64,000 nucleotides of DNA, taken from positions 22,769,772 through 22,833,771 of the forward strand of contig NC_081405.1 of assembly GCF_030272615.1 (NCBI RefSeq), in the 5' to 3' direction. Positions within the stretch are counted from its first letter, which is position 1. Each line of letters begins with the position of its first letter. Made by a program: the position numbers and the translations under genes. This document shows, piece by piece, positions 1 through 12,883 of this stretch. This DNA is from Cryptomeria japonica (lineage: Eukaryota; Streptophyta; Pinopsida; Cupressales; Cupressaceae). The notes below the pieces were generated by a model, which saw only the letters and a list, made by a program, of their open reading frames with translations, was not told where the DNA came from and made no database searches.

Positions 1-1490
1 AAAAGTTAAGAGTTTTTTTCAAGAAGGTGATATTTTCTACAACTATACATAGACAAAGACTTGATTAAAGATTAAATAAAACGTGTCCTTGTCCAAATTA
101 CATTGAAAACTATAAACATAATTCAAAGGATATCATATAAGATGATTGCATTGCGAATGTGCAACCTTAATTCAAAGACAATATATAAGATTAATTATAT
201 CAAATAAAATTTACCTTTTTTTTGAAGAACCTCAACCTACAAGATATACTATAATAAATATGACTATATGCAACATAGAGGAACCAATCGCATTCTATAC
301 AATTAAATTAAAACATGTTTTGCTTACCTTCTTTTATTAAAGATCATAGTCTTGGGAAATACAAATTTGAATGATAATAAAAGATCTAAGGATGGAAACT
401 ATCTTCTCAATATTCCTATCACTTTTTTGAAGGTGAATCTAGCTCATTTATATCAAACACTCACTCACATCAAACTTGTAACATGTAATTACAATAAAAA
501 AAGGCAATAATAGTATTTGTATAAATACATTGGTGATAGTCAAAGCTTTGTTGGGCCTCGATCCTCAATCTGTGAGTTTTTAAAAGGAAACTTCATAGAG
601 CAATGGCCACCGTGTGTTCTTCCTAAGGCAATAAACCCTCACATTGTGTTTTTTATCTAACATGGAAAAAATTAGAAACTTACAAACTACCCATTATCTT
701 TTTTTTTTATGACATGGATGAGAAAGTGTGGTGCTAATGTATAGTTATGTCTCGACATAAAATTAATAATTTAATAATTTCATTTCTAGCTATTTTACTT
801 AAATAATATAATATTTTAGTTTATAATATTAATTTATATCATTTTATAATATATAATATGAAAAATATAAATTTAATTTTTTTAAAGGAATTTTTTTTTG
901 TAAAATATTTTCAAAAAAATCAATAATATTTGAAATATAAATTTAAAAATTTAATTTAATGAAGTATATTTTTAACAAGGATGTGGTTATGAAGACAATT
1001 TATTATTTAATATTTAAAAAAGAAAAAGCATTTATTGGAAGGATATATTTATCCATAATATTCTTATGCTTTTTTAATATAAGATGGCTAATAACGATAA
1101 GGAAAATTAGAAATGTTTTTTGTTTTTTTTTCTTTTGAAAATAAAAAAACTTCGCATTTAAACTTATAAAAGTTGATAATAATAATAAAGGAAATGCATA
1201 GTTTTTCTTTGGAAACAAAAAAAAAATGTATTTAAAAACTTATTTAATTTAATAATTAAAAAAATTAAATACTTTTCTTTTTTAAAGTAAAAAAACTTTG
1301 CATTTAAAAATTATGAAATCTAATAATAATAAAAGAAATTAAATGTTTTTTTTTAATTAACAAATTTTTTGATGGTCAAATTAATGTCAAATTAAATGAA
1401 TTTGTTTTATTTATGGAGGTTTTTACATCTCTTGTGAGTGTAATATGCCTCTCGACATAATAAAAATAAATTTATTTATTTAAAGGGGAA
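1..1490. other. AT-rich intergenic DNA, no gene seen
   Basis: No coding frame of substance appears on either strand. From about 720 the sequence is very AT-rich with long A and T runs. A degenerate local duplication is visible: an A-run, ACTT(C/T)GCATTTAAA and a TAATAATAATAAA stretch occur near 1140-1195 and again near 1290-1345. It is probably old transposon or LTR debris, but I see no terminal motif or target duplication that would define an element. Confidence 0.5.
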
Positions 1491-1497
1491 TGCAGTT

Positions 1498-1770
1498 GAA
1501 GGATTAAATTAATTAAATAAATAATAAATATATATTTAATTGTTGGCTTAGATCGAGGGGTAAAGTGATTGGTATATTAATTCAATAGATAATAAATATT
1601 ATTTAATTAATGATTAAGATAAGGTGGTCAATGGATTAATTATTAGATAAATTAATTCAACGCATAATAAACATTTATTTTATTAATGAATATGATAAGA
1701 TGGAACAAAGGTGATGGATAAATTTAACTAAATACATAATAAACATGTATTTAATTAAGGGCTAGGGTAG
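1498..1770. repeat. degenerate tandem repeat, ~75-90 bp unit, about four copies
   Basis: The block built on AATTCAA..CATAATAAA..TTTATTTAATTAATG recurs near 1500, 1580, 1650 and 1725. The copies are separated by short G-rich stretches such as GATAAGGTGG. They are diverged, so the array is old. Confidence 0.5.
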
Positions 1771-3225
1771 GGTAAAGTCATGTGTGGTCAAGTATGGACA
1801 ATTACTCATGGCAACACATCAGTTTGACCTAGATCATGAGGTTTGTTGTGATTAGTGATTCGTAACGATATTTTAACAAATGATCTATAAGCATTATTGT
1901 TCAATGATTTTATCTTGTAGTCACCAACATAATCATAATCTTTACTTTCAATATAGAATATAGGTAATGATTTTGCATTCATCTATTGTAGTTTCTAGAT
2001 AGAGGGAGGGTGGGGGAAATTAAAAATCCTAAATAAAGGTGTTTAATTGGTATAAATTGTTAAAATTCTATGAATACTACTTGTAAATAGAATTTTATGC
2101 AACATAACCAATGAACAAGTACCAAAGAATTTAAAGAACAATGCTTAATTGCTAGGTAAATTTCAATATACTGCTTTCACTTCTTATAGGGAGAACCTCC
2201 CACAATCGTTACTTAATATTTTTAGATAATACTAGTCAACAATTTCTAAGCTTGTTTTAGCTTTCATGGTAATGAAATCAATAGACCTTTTTTCATCTTC
2301 TTAGACCAAAAAAAAATGTATATTTATCCTGTAGACAGCTAACTTGGTTTATCAAAGTTAAACTTACATGAGCGTGTGTATATAGCCATACCTTCAAGAC
2401 AAGGACATAAGATTTCTAGATGAGGCCACAAATATAAACCTAACTAGCACAAACACTACAAATCGTGAAAGAAAGTCATGGGTAGGACCTTCAATTGAAT
2501 TTATTTATGAAAAACATTTATAAACTTTGTCATCTCATTTCCTCATCATTGTAGTTTATGATTTACAAAATTTGATGGAGGTGTGGAAGATTGTGGTTAC
2601 TTTTGTTGTTCAATTGACCAACCACCTCCACAACTACTAGATCAAAAAAATTGTAAGATCCACCCTTCTGCCACCACAATTTTTTATTTTTTTATTTACA
2701 CTTAGTGTCCATTGCAAAATTGATCGAATAATCATCTTCCATTTAATTTAGTAGTGACGATTCTAATACTCCTCCATTCACCACAAGGGTGGCAACTTAG
2801 AGATACTTTATATTTATATACTTATGATCGAACCACAAACCTTCCATATTATGGTCATCCCTGGACCCAAACTTAAGCATCAAGGGTTCACCCCTAATGA
2901 TCTAGGCTACATATCCTCTCGAGAAAATTCAATAGCTTCGTAGTATGCATTCAGGTGGAGTTTACTCCCTCTCCTCTTAATGAGATTCTAGACTCTCTCT
3001 AAACCTGTCAATTAAATTACAATAATAACTTAGTCTCATAATAAATAATAGGTACACATAGCCATCAAGTGTTGGTTCCATATTCAACAGCATCCCATCA
3101 TTAGTGTTCAAGGTACACATATACATGTGGGTCATAACACATCTAATATATTTGGTAACGGCCTCATTCACATATTCATAAGGTAATAGGTCATATGCAT
3201 CATAAGTACACAAAAGGGATAGCTC
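1771..3225. other. intergenic, nothing recognised
   Basis: Short reading frames only, with no protein family resemblance. I saw no paired termini, LTR ends or structured repeats. Confidence 0.4.
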
Positions 3226-3545
3226 CAACCTACATCACATACATAGTGAGTAGCTCACATATGCATCTTTTAGACTATACTGATTTACTCATACATGCAT
3301 TACAAAGATATCAGGGATTGTCTCATATACATGTGTCACAAGGTAAGAGTGTCTGACTCATATACAAGCATTTCAAATGATAGTGATTAGTTCATATTCA
3401 TGCATCACAATTTAATAGTGATTGGCTCATGTGCATGTAACAATAGATTAATAGTGATTGATTCAAGTACAAGCATCACATATAATAGCGACTAGCTCAT
3501 ATAGGTATCACAAAAAATAACATGACTGACTCATCCTCAATGGCT
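3226..3545. repeat. degenerate ~45-60 bp tandem repeat
   Basis: A unit close to AGTGATTGGCTCATATACATG followed by CATCACAA..TAAT is repeated about seven times with heavy substitution. Examples are GAGTAGCTCACATATGCATC, GTGATTAGTTCATATTCATG, GTGATTGGCTCATGTGCATG and GCGACTAGCTCATATAGGTA. It may belong to a larger decayed LTR running to about 4.4 kb. Confidence 0.6.
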
Positions 3546-3584
3546 AACAATTTCTTGTCCATAGTACATCCTAGATAGAGAAGG

Positions 3585-3800
3585 AATGTCAGTGCACTAC
3601 ACACTACACCGTGGGTCCCATTCTTCTCCTTGTCATTTGCACCAATGGATTTAGGTAGAGGATTCAGTGCTACCCATACTACACTATGGGTCCATCCTCA
3701 ACCCAATAGGATCAATTATACCATCAAACAACCAGGAAGAGAATTCGGTGCATCTCATACTACACCGTGGGTCCATCCTTAGTCTCAAGGATTTCCACAA
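3585..3800. repeat. three-copy tandem repeat, ~75-80 bp period
   Basis: The string CTACACCGTGGGTCC (one variant CTACACTATGGGTCC) occurs at about 3604, 3679 and 3760. Related flanks ((C)AGTGC.AC.C before, ATCCT..C after) surround each copy. No coding potential is seen. Confidence 0.6.
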
Positions 3801-4099
3801 GAAGTGAACCAACCTATCCCAATGGATTCTGACTGACTTCAATCGCCTATAGGCCACTGACGACAAGTCTGTCCATCCAGAAAGAAGTAGCTTCCGACAT
3901 ATACCACTTAGTGACCTTAGTGATATTGCCAGCTATCTTCTTCACAATCATGGGAAACACCTAGCATCAATCACCCCCATGCTAGGTGACTACCAGTGAA
4001 CCCTCCTGATACAACGATTAGCTCTGGTTACCACTACCTGCATGGTAAGGTAAATACCCATGCAACCGTTACTGTATCAAATCCTGGATAGCCCTTAGC

Positions 4100-4330
4100 A
4101 ACCCTTCACCTCTGTGAACTTGGTGAGTGTTGGTTGATCCAAAAATGCAATAGCTCTAGCCTCCGCCATTGGCATGGTCCAATGACTCGACCTGCTAACT
4201 GTTATCGTATCATGTCCAAGGTAGTCTAGGCAACATCACCTCTGTGAACCAAGTGATTGCCGACTAATCCCAAGTTGCAGTAGCCTAGGCATCGATCATT
4301 GGCATGGTCCAACAACTGCCTGTCTATGCA
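4100..4330. repeat. two-copy tandem duplication, ~130 bp period
   Basis: CACCTCTGTGAAC begins at 4108 and 4238. CATTGGCATGGTCCAA then follows in both copies, with related sequence between. Together with the repeats at 3.2-3.8 kb it suggests the inside of a long decayed LTR, but no LTR ends were found. Confidence 0.5.
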
Positions 4331-6769
4331 TAAATATATTGACGGTTCACTTTTGTGGGGGTCATACACATCAAGATTCATAATACTAGACAAATAGATA
4401 AGTACAACACAATCAAGTAATAGAGGAACCTATAACTCGGGTTTAAATTCACAAACACATGATACAATTATAAAGAACCAACACAAGATGGCCTCATCTC
4501 ATCCTATAACCTTAATTTGTTATTGACTATATGGTAGTTAACCCATGTTCTCTTCCTTGAACTTTCTATTCGATGGTACATTACATAATATTATGCTTAT
4601 TTGATTTTCTTAAATCCTTCATAATATTTTAATGCCTAATCAGACTCATCTAAAGTCTACTAGGGAGGTAAGGTCAAAATATTAGGAACAACTCTGAACC
4701 CTAGAGTTATCCCCCCTAGACCCTACCCCTACAGACTTGAGGTCACAAGGGCATGCTTCGCTCAAGTACCGCCTACATTCCCGCTTCCAAACAGGTCAAA
4801 GTCACACGTAATTCTCCTGCCAAATCTATCATAGATTCCTACACACACGTTTCCAAGGTTTGTCACACTAACTTGGAGCTAGACTTATTACTCAACACAA
4901 AGTTATCTTGGTTCACAAAACCCATAGGATATTAGTTTCATTTAAAATTCATATAATATGTTCATATGGAGGCTCTTTTACTTAAGGGTCAACATATATC
5001 GTGCACTCATATAAAAGTCATCTCTTCAATAGCCAAAATCCATTCCAAAAGTATATAACATATCTTATTATTTCAAGATGATTAAGTGATGTTAAGGAAC
5101 TTAGTTCACTATTTTCTTTACACTATAATTAATTAGAATAGTCCATAATTTTAGGCATTTTGATACCTTCACCACATATTGCTACATCTAATATTTCCCA
5201 TATCACAAGTGTCTGAAATCCCCTAGACCTTACAACATAGATTTATCCCCACCTTATCCATGATTTTTACACAACCATAGTATACTTCACTCCCATGATA
5301 GTTCTTCTATCGAGGTTCTCATACTTAAGAATGTTATAGACATCATGTAATCTTATATAGTATTTACCATGGTATCAATATATTATCCTAATTAAATATA
5401 TGATTAGTGAAGTGTGGTTGTAGCACAAACCAAGTCGGCCTTACTATAATATGCAATTAAGAGCCAAGGCTCATATTAATTATATCTTACTCTTGGATCA
5501 TGTTTTTAGGTTATCTTTCATCTAAAGAATTGATCCATAACTCTAATGCCCTCTTATGTCTCTTAAGTTCACGCATAAAAATTATTCACAAGTTCAAAAC
5601 TTCTCATTAATGTATAAATATGATCAAATGGCACAATTTGGTATATCATACCAAATTGGATGCTCACGCCACCATGTGTATAGAGATAACATTGATTACT
5701 AATTTATCCGTAGTGATAGTATATTGATGAGTATCTAATGGACAATGATAACATACAATTCCATATTACATTTTCTACTCATGATTTTAAAGGAACTCTT
5801 ACAATATAATTCATTCAACTAAGATCAACATATTTGGCCCAAACTAATAATAACTTATTGTCCTATATATCAGAATATTATAACTAAGGGGATACCATAG
5901 TACGTGTTAACTACAACTAAAGTATCTTTGCAATACCCCTATCAAGCAAGCCTTGATATGGCTTCATGGCATGTCTTATTATAAGGAAAGTAAATCAATT
6001 TATTCAACCAACCAAAACCACTATTGATATTTAACTTTCACAGTGCTTCTAGGATTCTAATGATACTAGCATGCCATGATCAATTAATATGTAGGTTCTT
6101 GCCTAAAGAACGTTTAATTGCAAAGTTTAGAATATCAAGGAGAGAGTTGCATATGCTTGCAACATTTTATAAGGAACATATCTTATACATTTATAATGCC
6201 CAATGTAATAAAATTTATTCTTGACATATTAATTTGTGTTTACCATTGACATGGACTAGGGTATTATAAACGATTCCCATATAAGGCCAAAAGGTTGTTA
6301 CACTAAATCATATTTAATATTACTACTCTCAAATCGCCAGACAAATAATATTACATAGCAATTTAACAGTGATGTCACTATAGCCATGATCTACTATGGT
6401 AGATGCAACAATAGGGTTTCTTAGCAGTTCACTAATCAAAAGAATTCTTATGAAGCTTCTATGTATAGATACAATGTCAAATTAATTTATATTCCCCTTA
6501 AACGTCGCAGGTTCCTCATATGAACAAATTGCACAAGGTTGAATCTCTTACGAATTCTTTCTAATTTGTTTTTGCACAATCTCTAAATGCTAAAATGTGT
6601 TCATTAAATATCTTCACACTAAGTTAAGACAAATTTATTCTCGATTATTTAGGGAAAGAATACACATACTCAACAGTTAAAAGAAACGTGAATTTTGAAA
6701 GTAAATGGCCAAATCTCTTACTTATTGATATCTTCAAGCTTGATGTGTTTGTGTCGAAATCCTCTCCTT
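4331..6769. other. intergenic, nothing recognised
   Basis: Moderately AT-rich sequence with only short chance reading frames. No RNA gene, transposon end or tandem array could be supported. Confidence 0.4.
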
Positions 6770-9030
6770 AGTACGTCAGCTAGTTTAGCTCACATCCTCC
6801 TTACCTGGAATCCTTTTGTGGACTTCAATCCAGCTACATCCGGGTGTCTTTTTGTTCCTCTATCCTCCATCACTCTTCTTACCTTTTGAACATCACCCCA
6901 ACTGCCAATTTATGGTCCGGGTACATTCCAGAGTGTTGCATTGTCCAGAGAGTTTGAAAGCATCCTTGGCATAAACATGCATAGTGTATCCTAAAACTAT
7001 TGTAGTCCATGAGACAACATTTCTGTCAAGCATTCTATAAAGCAGTTTTCCTGTCTTGTGTACATTTCCACATATCGCATGCATGTCTATGAGGGCACTC
7101 ATAGATACCATATCAAACGAAAATATGCTCTTAATTATGCTTCAATGGAGATTCATTCCCTGTTCCTAACCTCCGAACTTGGCACAGGCTGACAGTACAC
7201 TGACAAAGATTGTGGGGTTAGGTTGGGGTCCTATGGAGGGGAGCTTCCTAAAAAATAGAGCTAGAGCTACTGAAATTTTTTAGGAATACTTTAAAGCTGG
7301 CGGTCCCATGAATTTTGTATTGCACTTCAGCTTAAAATTTAAGCTCCTAAATTTAAGGATGTCATGAACTTTGTATTGCACATCAACTTTAGTTTAAACT
7401 CCTAAATTTAAGTAAATTGGTGGTAAATAAATTTAGTTTTTTTTCTAAAATTTATATGATTGACAAATGGCATAATATATTCCTAAGTTGGTGGGGCAAT
7501 TTCTAGCCCCACCCGATTTTCGCCAGCTTAGATTTTCAAGGCTAAAAAGTAGGTGCTCTATTTTTTTTAAGAAAAAATTCCAAATAATCCAATAGCCAAA
7601 AAATATTTTTTACATGGAACCACCTCTTCCTCAAAAATAGAGAACCCTACCTTAGAATTTACATCCGCTAATTGAGTTTGCTGAAAAAATCTCAAAGGCG
7701 TTTTCAACAGGCCCATTTTGTGCATATCCTGCAATCATTAAAGTCCAGGAGACCACATCTCTTTTAGGCATTCTGTGGAACACACCCCGTGCCTTGGCTA
7801 CGCTTCCACATTTTACATACATGTCTACTAGCGTACTTGCCTCTCGAAACATTTGACCGAAATCCCCTTTTCCATCCTCCTCCATTCTTGCGTTCATGTT
7901 TTTTTTGTTTTGGTGTGGCAATCTAACTCAGGGCCTGCCATTTTTTTCTCCTGCCACGCGAGGGTTGCCATGCCTTACTAATGGCACGAACATCCGTTCC
8001 CTACCGTGTGCCATACTCCTCAAGTACTCTCCAATTAATGCCTGCACAACAATCTCATGCACAGCCCATACTCTAATTATTAAGGGCTCTGACTATTTCT
8101 TTTTACTTTTTTTTTAATAATTTCCCAATCACCAACTTTGTGGGATGTGACAAAGATATCATAAATTATAGTATTCGAATTGAATTGAACCATTAAGACA
8201 AGATCACTTATAAAAAATGTATAGTACATCTAATTTGGCTTTCATCTCATGTTGAGAAGTAGATTCTATAAACTAATCATTCAATATGAAAGAAAGTAAA
8301 TAAAAATTACATAATGCGTAGATGGTGCAAAAGGCCTTCTGCCCTCTCATCGCAAACAGACAACTGACTCTAATCTCTGTGCCTATGCATCATGCCACCC
8401 TTCCTACACAACACTTGATCCTCTGTCTTATCTCACGCAGCCCCTCCTTTCTAATTTTGCACCTAACTCACCCTCTCCTCTCTGCGCTGAGGCCAATTAT
8501 CCTATTCCTAGGCCGCTTCTATCCCTTGATACCTCCTGCATTTTCATAATCTGTAAATCGTTTCCATTAATTCGGATGTTTTTTCACGTTCTATCTTCTA
8601 CTTCTTCGATCGATAACCTCCACACAACTTCTCTGTCGATATCTTGCCACGCCACCCTTGCTTCTTTTCACATCCTTGTTTTAGTTGTTTTTGTTTAGCT
8701 TTGTCTCTACAAATTCATTCATCGCATACTAATTGGCAAGGGAATACAAAAGGCTTTCAAGATCTAGCTTCTAATTTAAATAGAAGACTTTGATTCGATT
8801 CAATCCCAACCACAATCTTATCCCATTATGTTTCGATGGATAGTGCCCCGTTCCAAAACTCCCGCTTGAGCAAAGGCCGTGAGAATGCTTGCAAAAGTCA
8901 CGGAGACTGGCTTAACTCCTGCCAAATGCATTTTCTTAAAACTGTCCAAGGCATTTTTGCACATTCATTTTGTACATATCCCGCAATCATGAAATTCCAT
9001 GAGACCACATTTTTCACAGGCATTATATAA
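6770..9030 (-). pseudogene. PPR (pentatricopeptide-repeat, PLS/E-class) pseudogene
   Basis: Three minus-strand blocks read as consecutive plant PPR motifs. About 9030-8834 gives (after one frame change) NVVSWNFMIAGYVQN and a helix ending HLAGVKP. About 7921-7655 gives STLVDMYVKCGSVAKARGVF and RDVVSWTLMIAGYAQNG. About 7217-6930 gives VSVLSACAKFGG, SALIDMHAICG and RNVVSWTTIVLGY. Around 6905-6790 the frames give VQKVRRVMEDRG and, after a shift, TPGCSWIEVHK. That is the E/E+ motif which follows the last PPR repeat in organelle RNA-editing factors. Intact family members bind organellar transcripts. Here a deletion seems to join a PPR motif (HSGMYPDH) almost directly to the E domain. Several frameshifts and stops are present, and a MITE splits one motif. 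The 7.93-8.83 kb interval is not recognisable as PPR. Family assignment is firm; function is lost. Confidence 0.85.
7221..7651. mobile_element. Tourist-like (PIF/Harbinger) MITE inside the PPR relic
   Basis: The left end reads GGTTGGGGTCCTATGG and the reverse complement of the right end reads GGTAGGGTTCTCTATT. A TTA trinucleotide lies directly outside each end (7218-7220 and 7652-7654). GG-starting ends with a TWA duplication are typical of PIF/Harbinger MITEs. Removing 7221-7654 restores an uninterrupted PPR frame across the join (QLADVNSNPTIFVSVLSACA), which independently supports both boundaries. The element is 431 bp, AT-rich and non-coding. Confidence 0.75.
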
Positions 9031-9833
9031 GCCTTGTTGGACCCAAGTAATCTGTGTTTTTAACTTCTGCAAGGTACTTATTTATATCAGATTGTCTCTT
9101 GAGGTCATAGAATTTTAAGAGGTTTAGGTATTGAAGTCATAGAGCATTTTTTGCACGACTATCAAACCAAATTAAAATTTGAGAAAACAAACTGAAAATA
9201 ATTTGGTTGATACCGATTGTTTGCCCGTCTCGATGCTTCAACAATAGACACATCGGGTAGGAATTTTTTTGTGAAATGGAGTTAGGTAATAGCACTACCC
9301 TTTCAGGTTTTAAACAACCTATAGAAAACTCTATCGTTATGTTAGGTACACAAAATTACTTCTTTTTTCTTCTCTTCCAACATCTCATTAGAACAACCGC
9401 CATCCTCCTATTACTCACTACTCTTATCTTCTCTCTCATGGATTTGCATCCACCAATTGTTGTCCCCCTCTACCAAATTCTTTCTCCTTCATATGATCTA
9501 ACCCACCCCAAATCGACGATCACCACCAAAATCCTCATGTGCAATCCTCTATTGGTTCCACATGCAAACATGCAACCTTATGATACCAATTTGCAACATT
9601 TGCACCCTCTATAACTTCTACATGCTCATATGAAACATCTACTTGCACTAACTCATCCTTATTCATCTCTACTTCACTAAACTAAGAAAAATCAATAACT
9701 ACCTTTGTAGTTTCAATTGCTACAACATTCTCTTTATCCTCTAGTACACCTTTCTCGTTTTCTTCATTCTAAATGATCTCTTCTGCAAACAATGCACCAT
9801 CTTCATCAGGTCCTTGATCAATTGCAGGGCCTT
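9031..9833. other. intergenic, nothing recognised
   Basis: Only chance frames are present, including a 112-codon plus-strand frame at 9276-9614. It shows no family resemblance and lies in C/T-rich sequence. No repeat boundary is seen before the flank repeat that begins near 9834. Confidence 0.4.
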
Positions 9834-9968
9834 CATATCTGCAACAACCTCTAAGCCTACCTTCTGAACTTCTTCTTCTCCTACTACCTCAATACTTATA
9901 TAAGTTGAAGATACTTGAATACCTATCCAGATTATTATTTTGTCTATACCTGTCTAGATTATTTTGTC
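9834..9968. repeat. left copy of a ~110-130 bp repeat flanking the LTR array
   Basis: The stretch starting ATCTGCAACAACCTCTAAGC and running through CTCCTACTACCTCAATACTT to the TTATTTTGTCTATAC region recurs at about 15043-15153, immediately after the last LTR. The two copies bracket the whole array. They are far too long to be a normal 5-bp LTR-element target duplication. Confidence 0.75.
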
Positions 9969-12486
9969 TGATGCAAGAGCACTGGTGTAGTTCTTACCGG
10001 TTGCTAACTGCTCAGTGAAATTGTTTGGAGGCATTTCTTTATGTTTGAGAGTTTAGCGTTGTGGATTTGGATTTATTCCCTTGAGTTTGTTGTCTTTATC
10101 GTGTTTGAGATTCATGGCATTTGGATTTGATTCTGGTGAGATATCGATTCCGATATTGGCCAAGTTGGTATGTTCTTACCAATTAGTCTTGCAGTGTGTT
10201 GAGCGAAGTTGGATCAAGTCGCGGTTGATTTCTATGATTTGCGGATCGTTGATTTATGTTTCTTGTGCCTTGTCCGATGTTCTCGGAAGACCGCGTGATG
10301 TTTTATGCATTTTGGAGATGTTCTTAATGATTTGAACCGACATGTTACCATTAGCACATTTTATGAACTGGTTGGTCTTTGGGCCGACTTGACCAAATTA
10401 TTATTATTTGTAGATGCTATAAATAGAAGTTTTGCGAATCATTTGGGAGGACAGAAGACATAAATTCGAGATCGAGCAAAGATGTAGAAGTTTTGTGAAT
10501 CATTTGGGAGGACAGAAGACATAAGTTCTAGATCGAGCAAAAATGTAGAACCGACGAGATTCTGGTCCGGTAGGGCTGAAGCCGAAAGGGCTGAGGTCCG
10601 GATTAGTGGTGCAGGAGCACCTAGGACTTAGGCTCATAGTCCTTCTACAATTTTGGCTTGTACTGACCTTAGCCGAGCCAGGTTTCTAATAAGGACTCCA
10701 AGAGGGTCCAAGGTGTGTGTGCAATGTTTGATTTGAGTCAAGTGTAGGCCTAGTTGTGTTAGTTTCCTTTTTAGGTTTGCACTTTGTGAGTAGATGTTAG
10801 GGTGAGTAGTTAAAATGGCCTTCTTGTTGGTCAAAAGAGGCATAACTTGGTGAGAGCATTAGAGAGGTTTAGAATAGTCTTAGGAATGTTGAAAAAGACA
10901 TGAATAATGACTTGTAATAGGTTGCCTAAGTTGGCAAAGCAAAATTTGGAAAGTTGTAAAAGTTATCATGACAACTTTGGTCCTAAAAGAGCTTAGCGGT
11001 GGAGTTAGGGTTAGCACATTGACCTAAGATGCCTCCACACATGGGGAAGACTATTTAAACCTCCTCTTGCATGGTTACCAAGGTTGGAAGTTTGATTTTT
11101 GGTGAATGGCAATATGTAACCACTCATTTTCGGACTGATTCATTGTTTTTGTCTTATTTTGCATAAAAGTGAGCACAAATGGATTGAATCCATTGATCCA
11201 AATTTGGACAGTTGTTCTTTGGTGTGCTCCAATACTATATGGTCCATTTCATGCTTTGTTGATAGTGTTTGTTGGTACTTCTCCTGTTTTGTTTTCAAAC
11301 AGCCAGTTTTGGCTTGTAAGTAGCAAATTTGTGTAAAAATGGTTGCCCCATAAAATCCCTTCATGCTACCATCACGGCCTGTTAGGACATGGAAGGCAAC
11401 CCTATGTACAATGTAAATATGAAGGAAGGAGTTCTGGAAGTGAAAATCATCATAGTTGCCACCTTGTTCTATGCGAGTCTAGGAGTAACCCAGCTAGAGA
11501 AAACAGGGTGTAAATTGAATGTATATTGCAGGGGTGGATCCAAAACCTTAACCTAGTCATTTGGGATGGTTCATGATGTCCATACAGAGTTGCAATTGTA
11601 AGGGGAAGCCTTGACAAGTCCTTTTGATACCCTTTTCACAAAGTTGGACAGTCACTGTCCTAGAAACCATTGAAACCCTAGTCAAACCTTCATTTTTGGG
11701 TTGGGGCACTGTACAACAAGATGGGAGACTAGAGCCACCAAAATCTCTTGAGGATGGGTGAGTGATTGAAGAAAAACAAAACTCCTTGCAAGGTCTTTTG
11801 GACCATAAAACCAAAAACCCTTAAAAACCGGATTTAGGAGGCCCAATTGGGGCTCATCCTTGTAGCCCTATTTCTAGGCAATTTTATGAAATCGGTAAGG
11901 GAGTTGAAGATTGCACAACCCCAAATGGACCTAGTTGAACTCATTCCATGGTAAATACCACCTCCACACCTCTGCAAGATCTTATAACAATATGGGGGTG
12001 AAAAGTGGGAAGTTGACAAGTAGTTGTCAAGGTTGCAAGATGAGTATATGAGAAGCACATTGAATTGGTAGAGTACCTAGTCAAAACACTTGTTGCAAAC
12101 ACCTTAAGAGTTGTAAAGGGAAAGTCCTAGCAGAGATTGGGAAGGACTTGGAAGTCTTGAAGCATAGCTAGACCTGGTGAGGTTGGTGGAATTGAGCAAC
12201 ACCAGCTAGGTGAAGTGTGAGCAAGCTAGGTGAACCCTATCAATTAGGGTTGAACTGGCAAACTGTTTCCAGAGGCCGATTTGATGTGTAGATGATCTGC
12301 GGATCCTTTATTTGTGTTGTAAGCATTGTTTGTATCCTGGACTACGATCCAACATGTTGTATATGTAATTCTTCAAACTGTTATAAGATTTGTTCATACT
12401 GTTTACCGGCATATCTTGCATGGTGTTTGTGTTAGGCTACAAGGACGAGATGTCCTTCATTAGATCTCCCTACTTTGACTGCATCA
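9969..12486 (+). repeat. LTR 1 of the array (split by a nested solo LTR)
   Basis: It starts TGATGCAAGAGCACTGGTG and ends GACTGCATCA. Without the nested 1636-bp insertion and its duplicated 5 bp it is about 880 bp. A TATAAATA box lies at 10418-10425. Just after it a 62-bp stretch (AGAAGTTTTGYGAATCATTT onward) is duplicated in tandem, which is absent from LTRs 2 and 3. Confidence 0.8.
10607..12242 (+). mobile_element. nested solo LTR, TSD ATTAG
   Basis: LTRs 2 and 3 read continuously from CTGAGGTCC to GGGTTGAACC. In LTR 1 that point is interrupted by 1636 bp beginning TGGTGCAGGAGCACC and ending AACCCTATCA. ATTAG stands on both sides (10602-10606 and 12243-12247). TG..CA ends plus a 5-bp duplication identify an LTR insertion, and no coding or primer-binding site was found inside. 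Its first 15 bases resemble the host LTR start (TGATGCAGGAGCACC), so the two families may be related. Confidence 0.8.
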
Positions 12487-12883
12487 AATGGTATCAGAGC
12501 TAGTTTGTGAACCTATTGTTGGAGGAAGACCCGGTTATGTATCGGTTGGTTGGAGAGGAAGTTGAGGCAACTTGTGGACTTGTTCAGATCATCAAACGTG
12601 AGGCAGAGCAAGGCTTGCAAGTAGACGGCTGATCCTAGAGCTTGAGCTTGAGGCAATTAGTGGGTGGAGACTTGAACAGATCGTCGATTGAGGTAGATTG
12701 CAGGTTGGACCGATAGATCGCCGATTGAGGTAGGTTGCAGGTTGGACCGATAGATCACCGAAGAGAGGCAACTAGAAGCTATAGTTAGATCATCGAATCC
12801 TTGAGGCAATTGCAAGTACCTACTGATAGATCGTCGAACCGAATCAAATGATGGGTCTCACTTTTCAATCAACCTTGAGAGTT
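12487..12883 (+). other. internal domain 1 with Met-tRNA PBS and GATCGYCGA motifs
   Basis: The primer-binding site TGGTATCAGAGC is at 12489-12500. The remaining ~385 bp contain about six variants of AGATCGTCGA (near 12586, 12678, 12714, 12745, 12787 and 12827) spaced roughly 35-90 bp. There is no gag or pol frame. Confidence 0.75.

Noticed and set aside
9276-9614. 112-codon plus-strand frame
   Set aside because: No recognisable family, C/T-rich sequence, no supporting start context.
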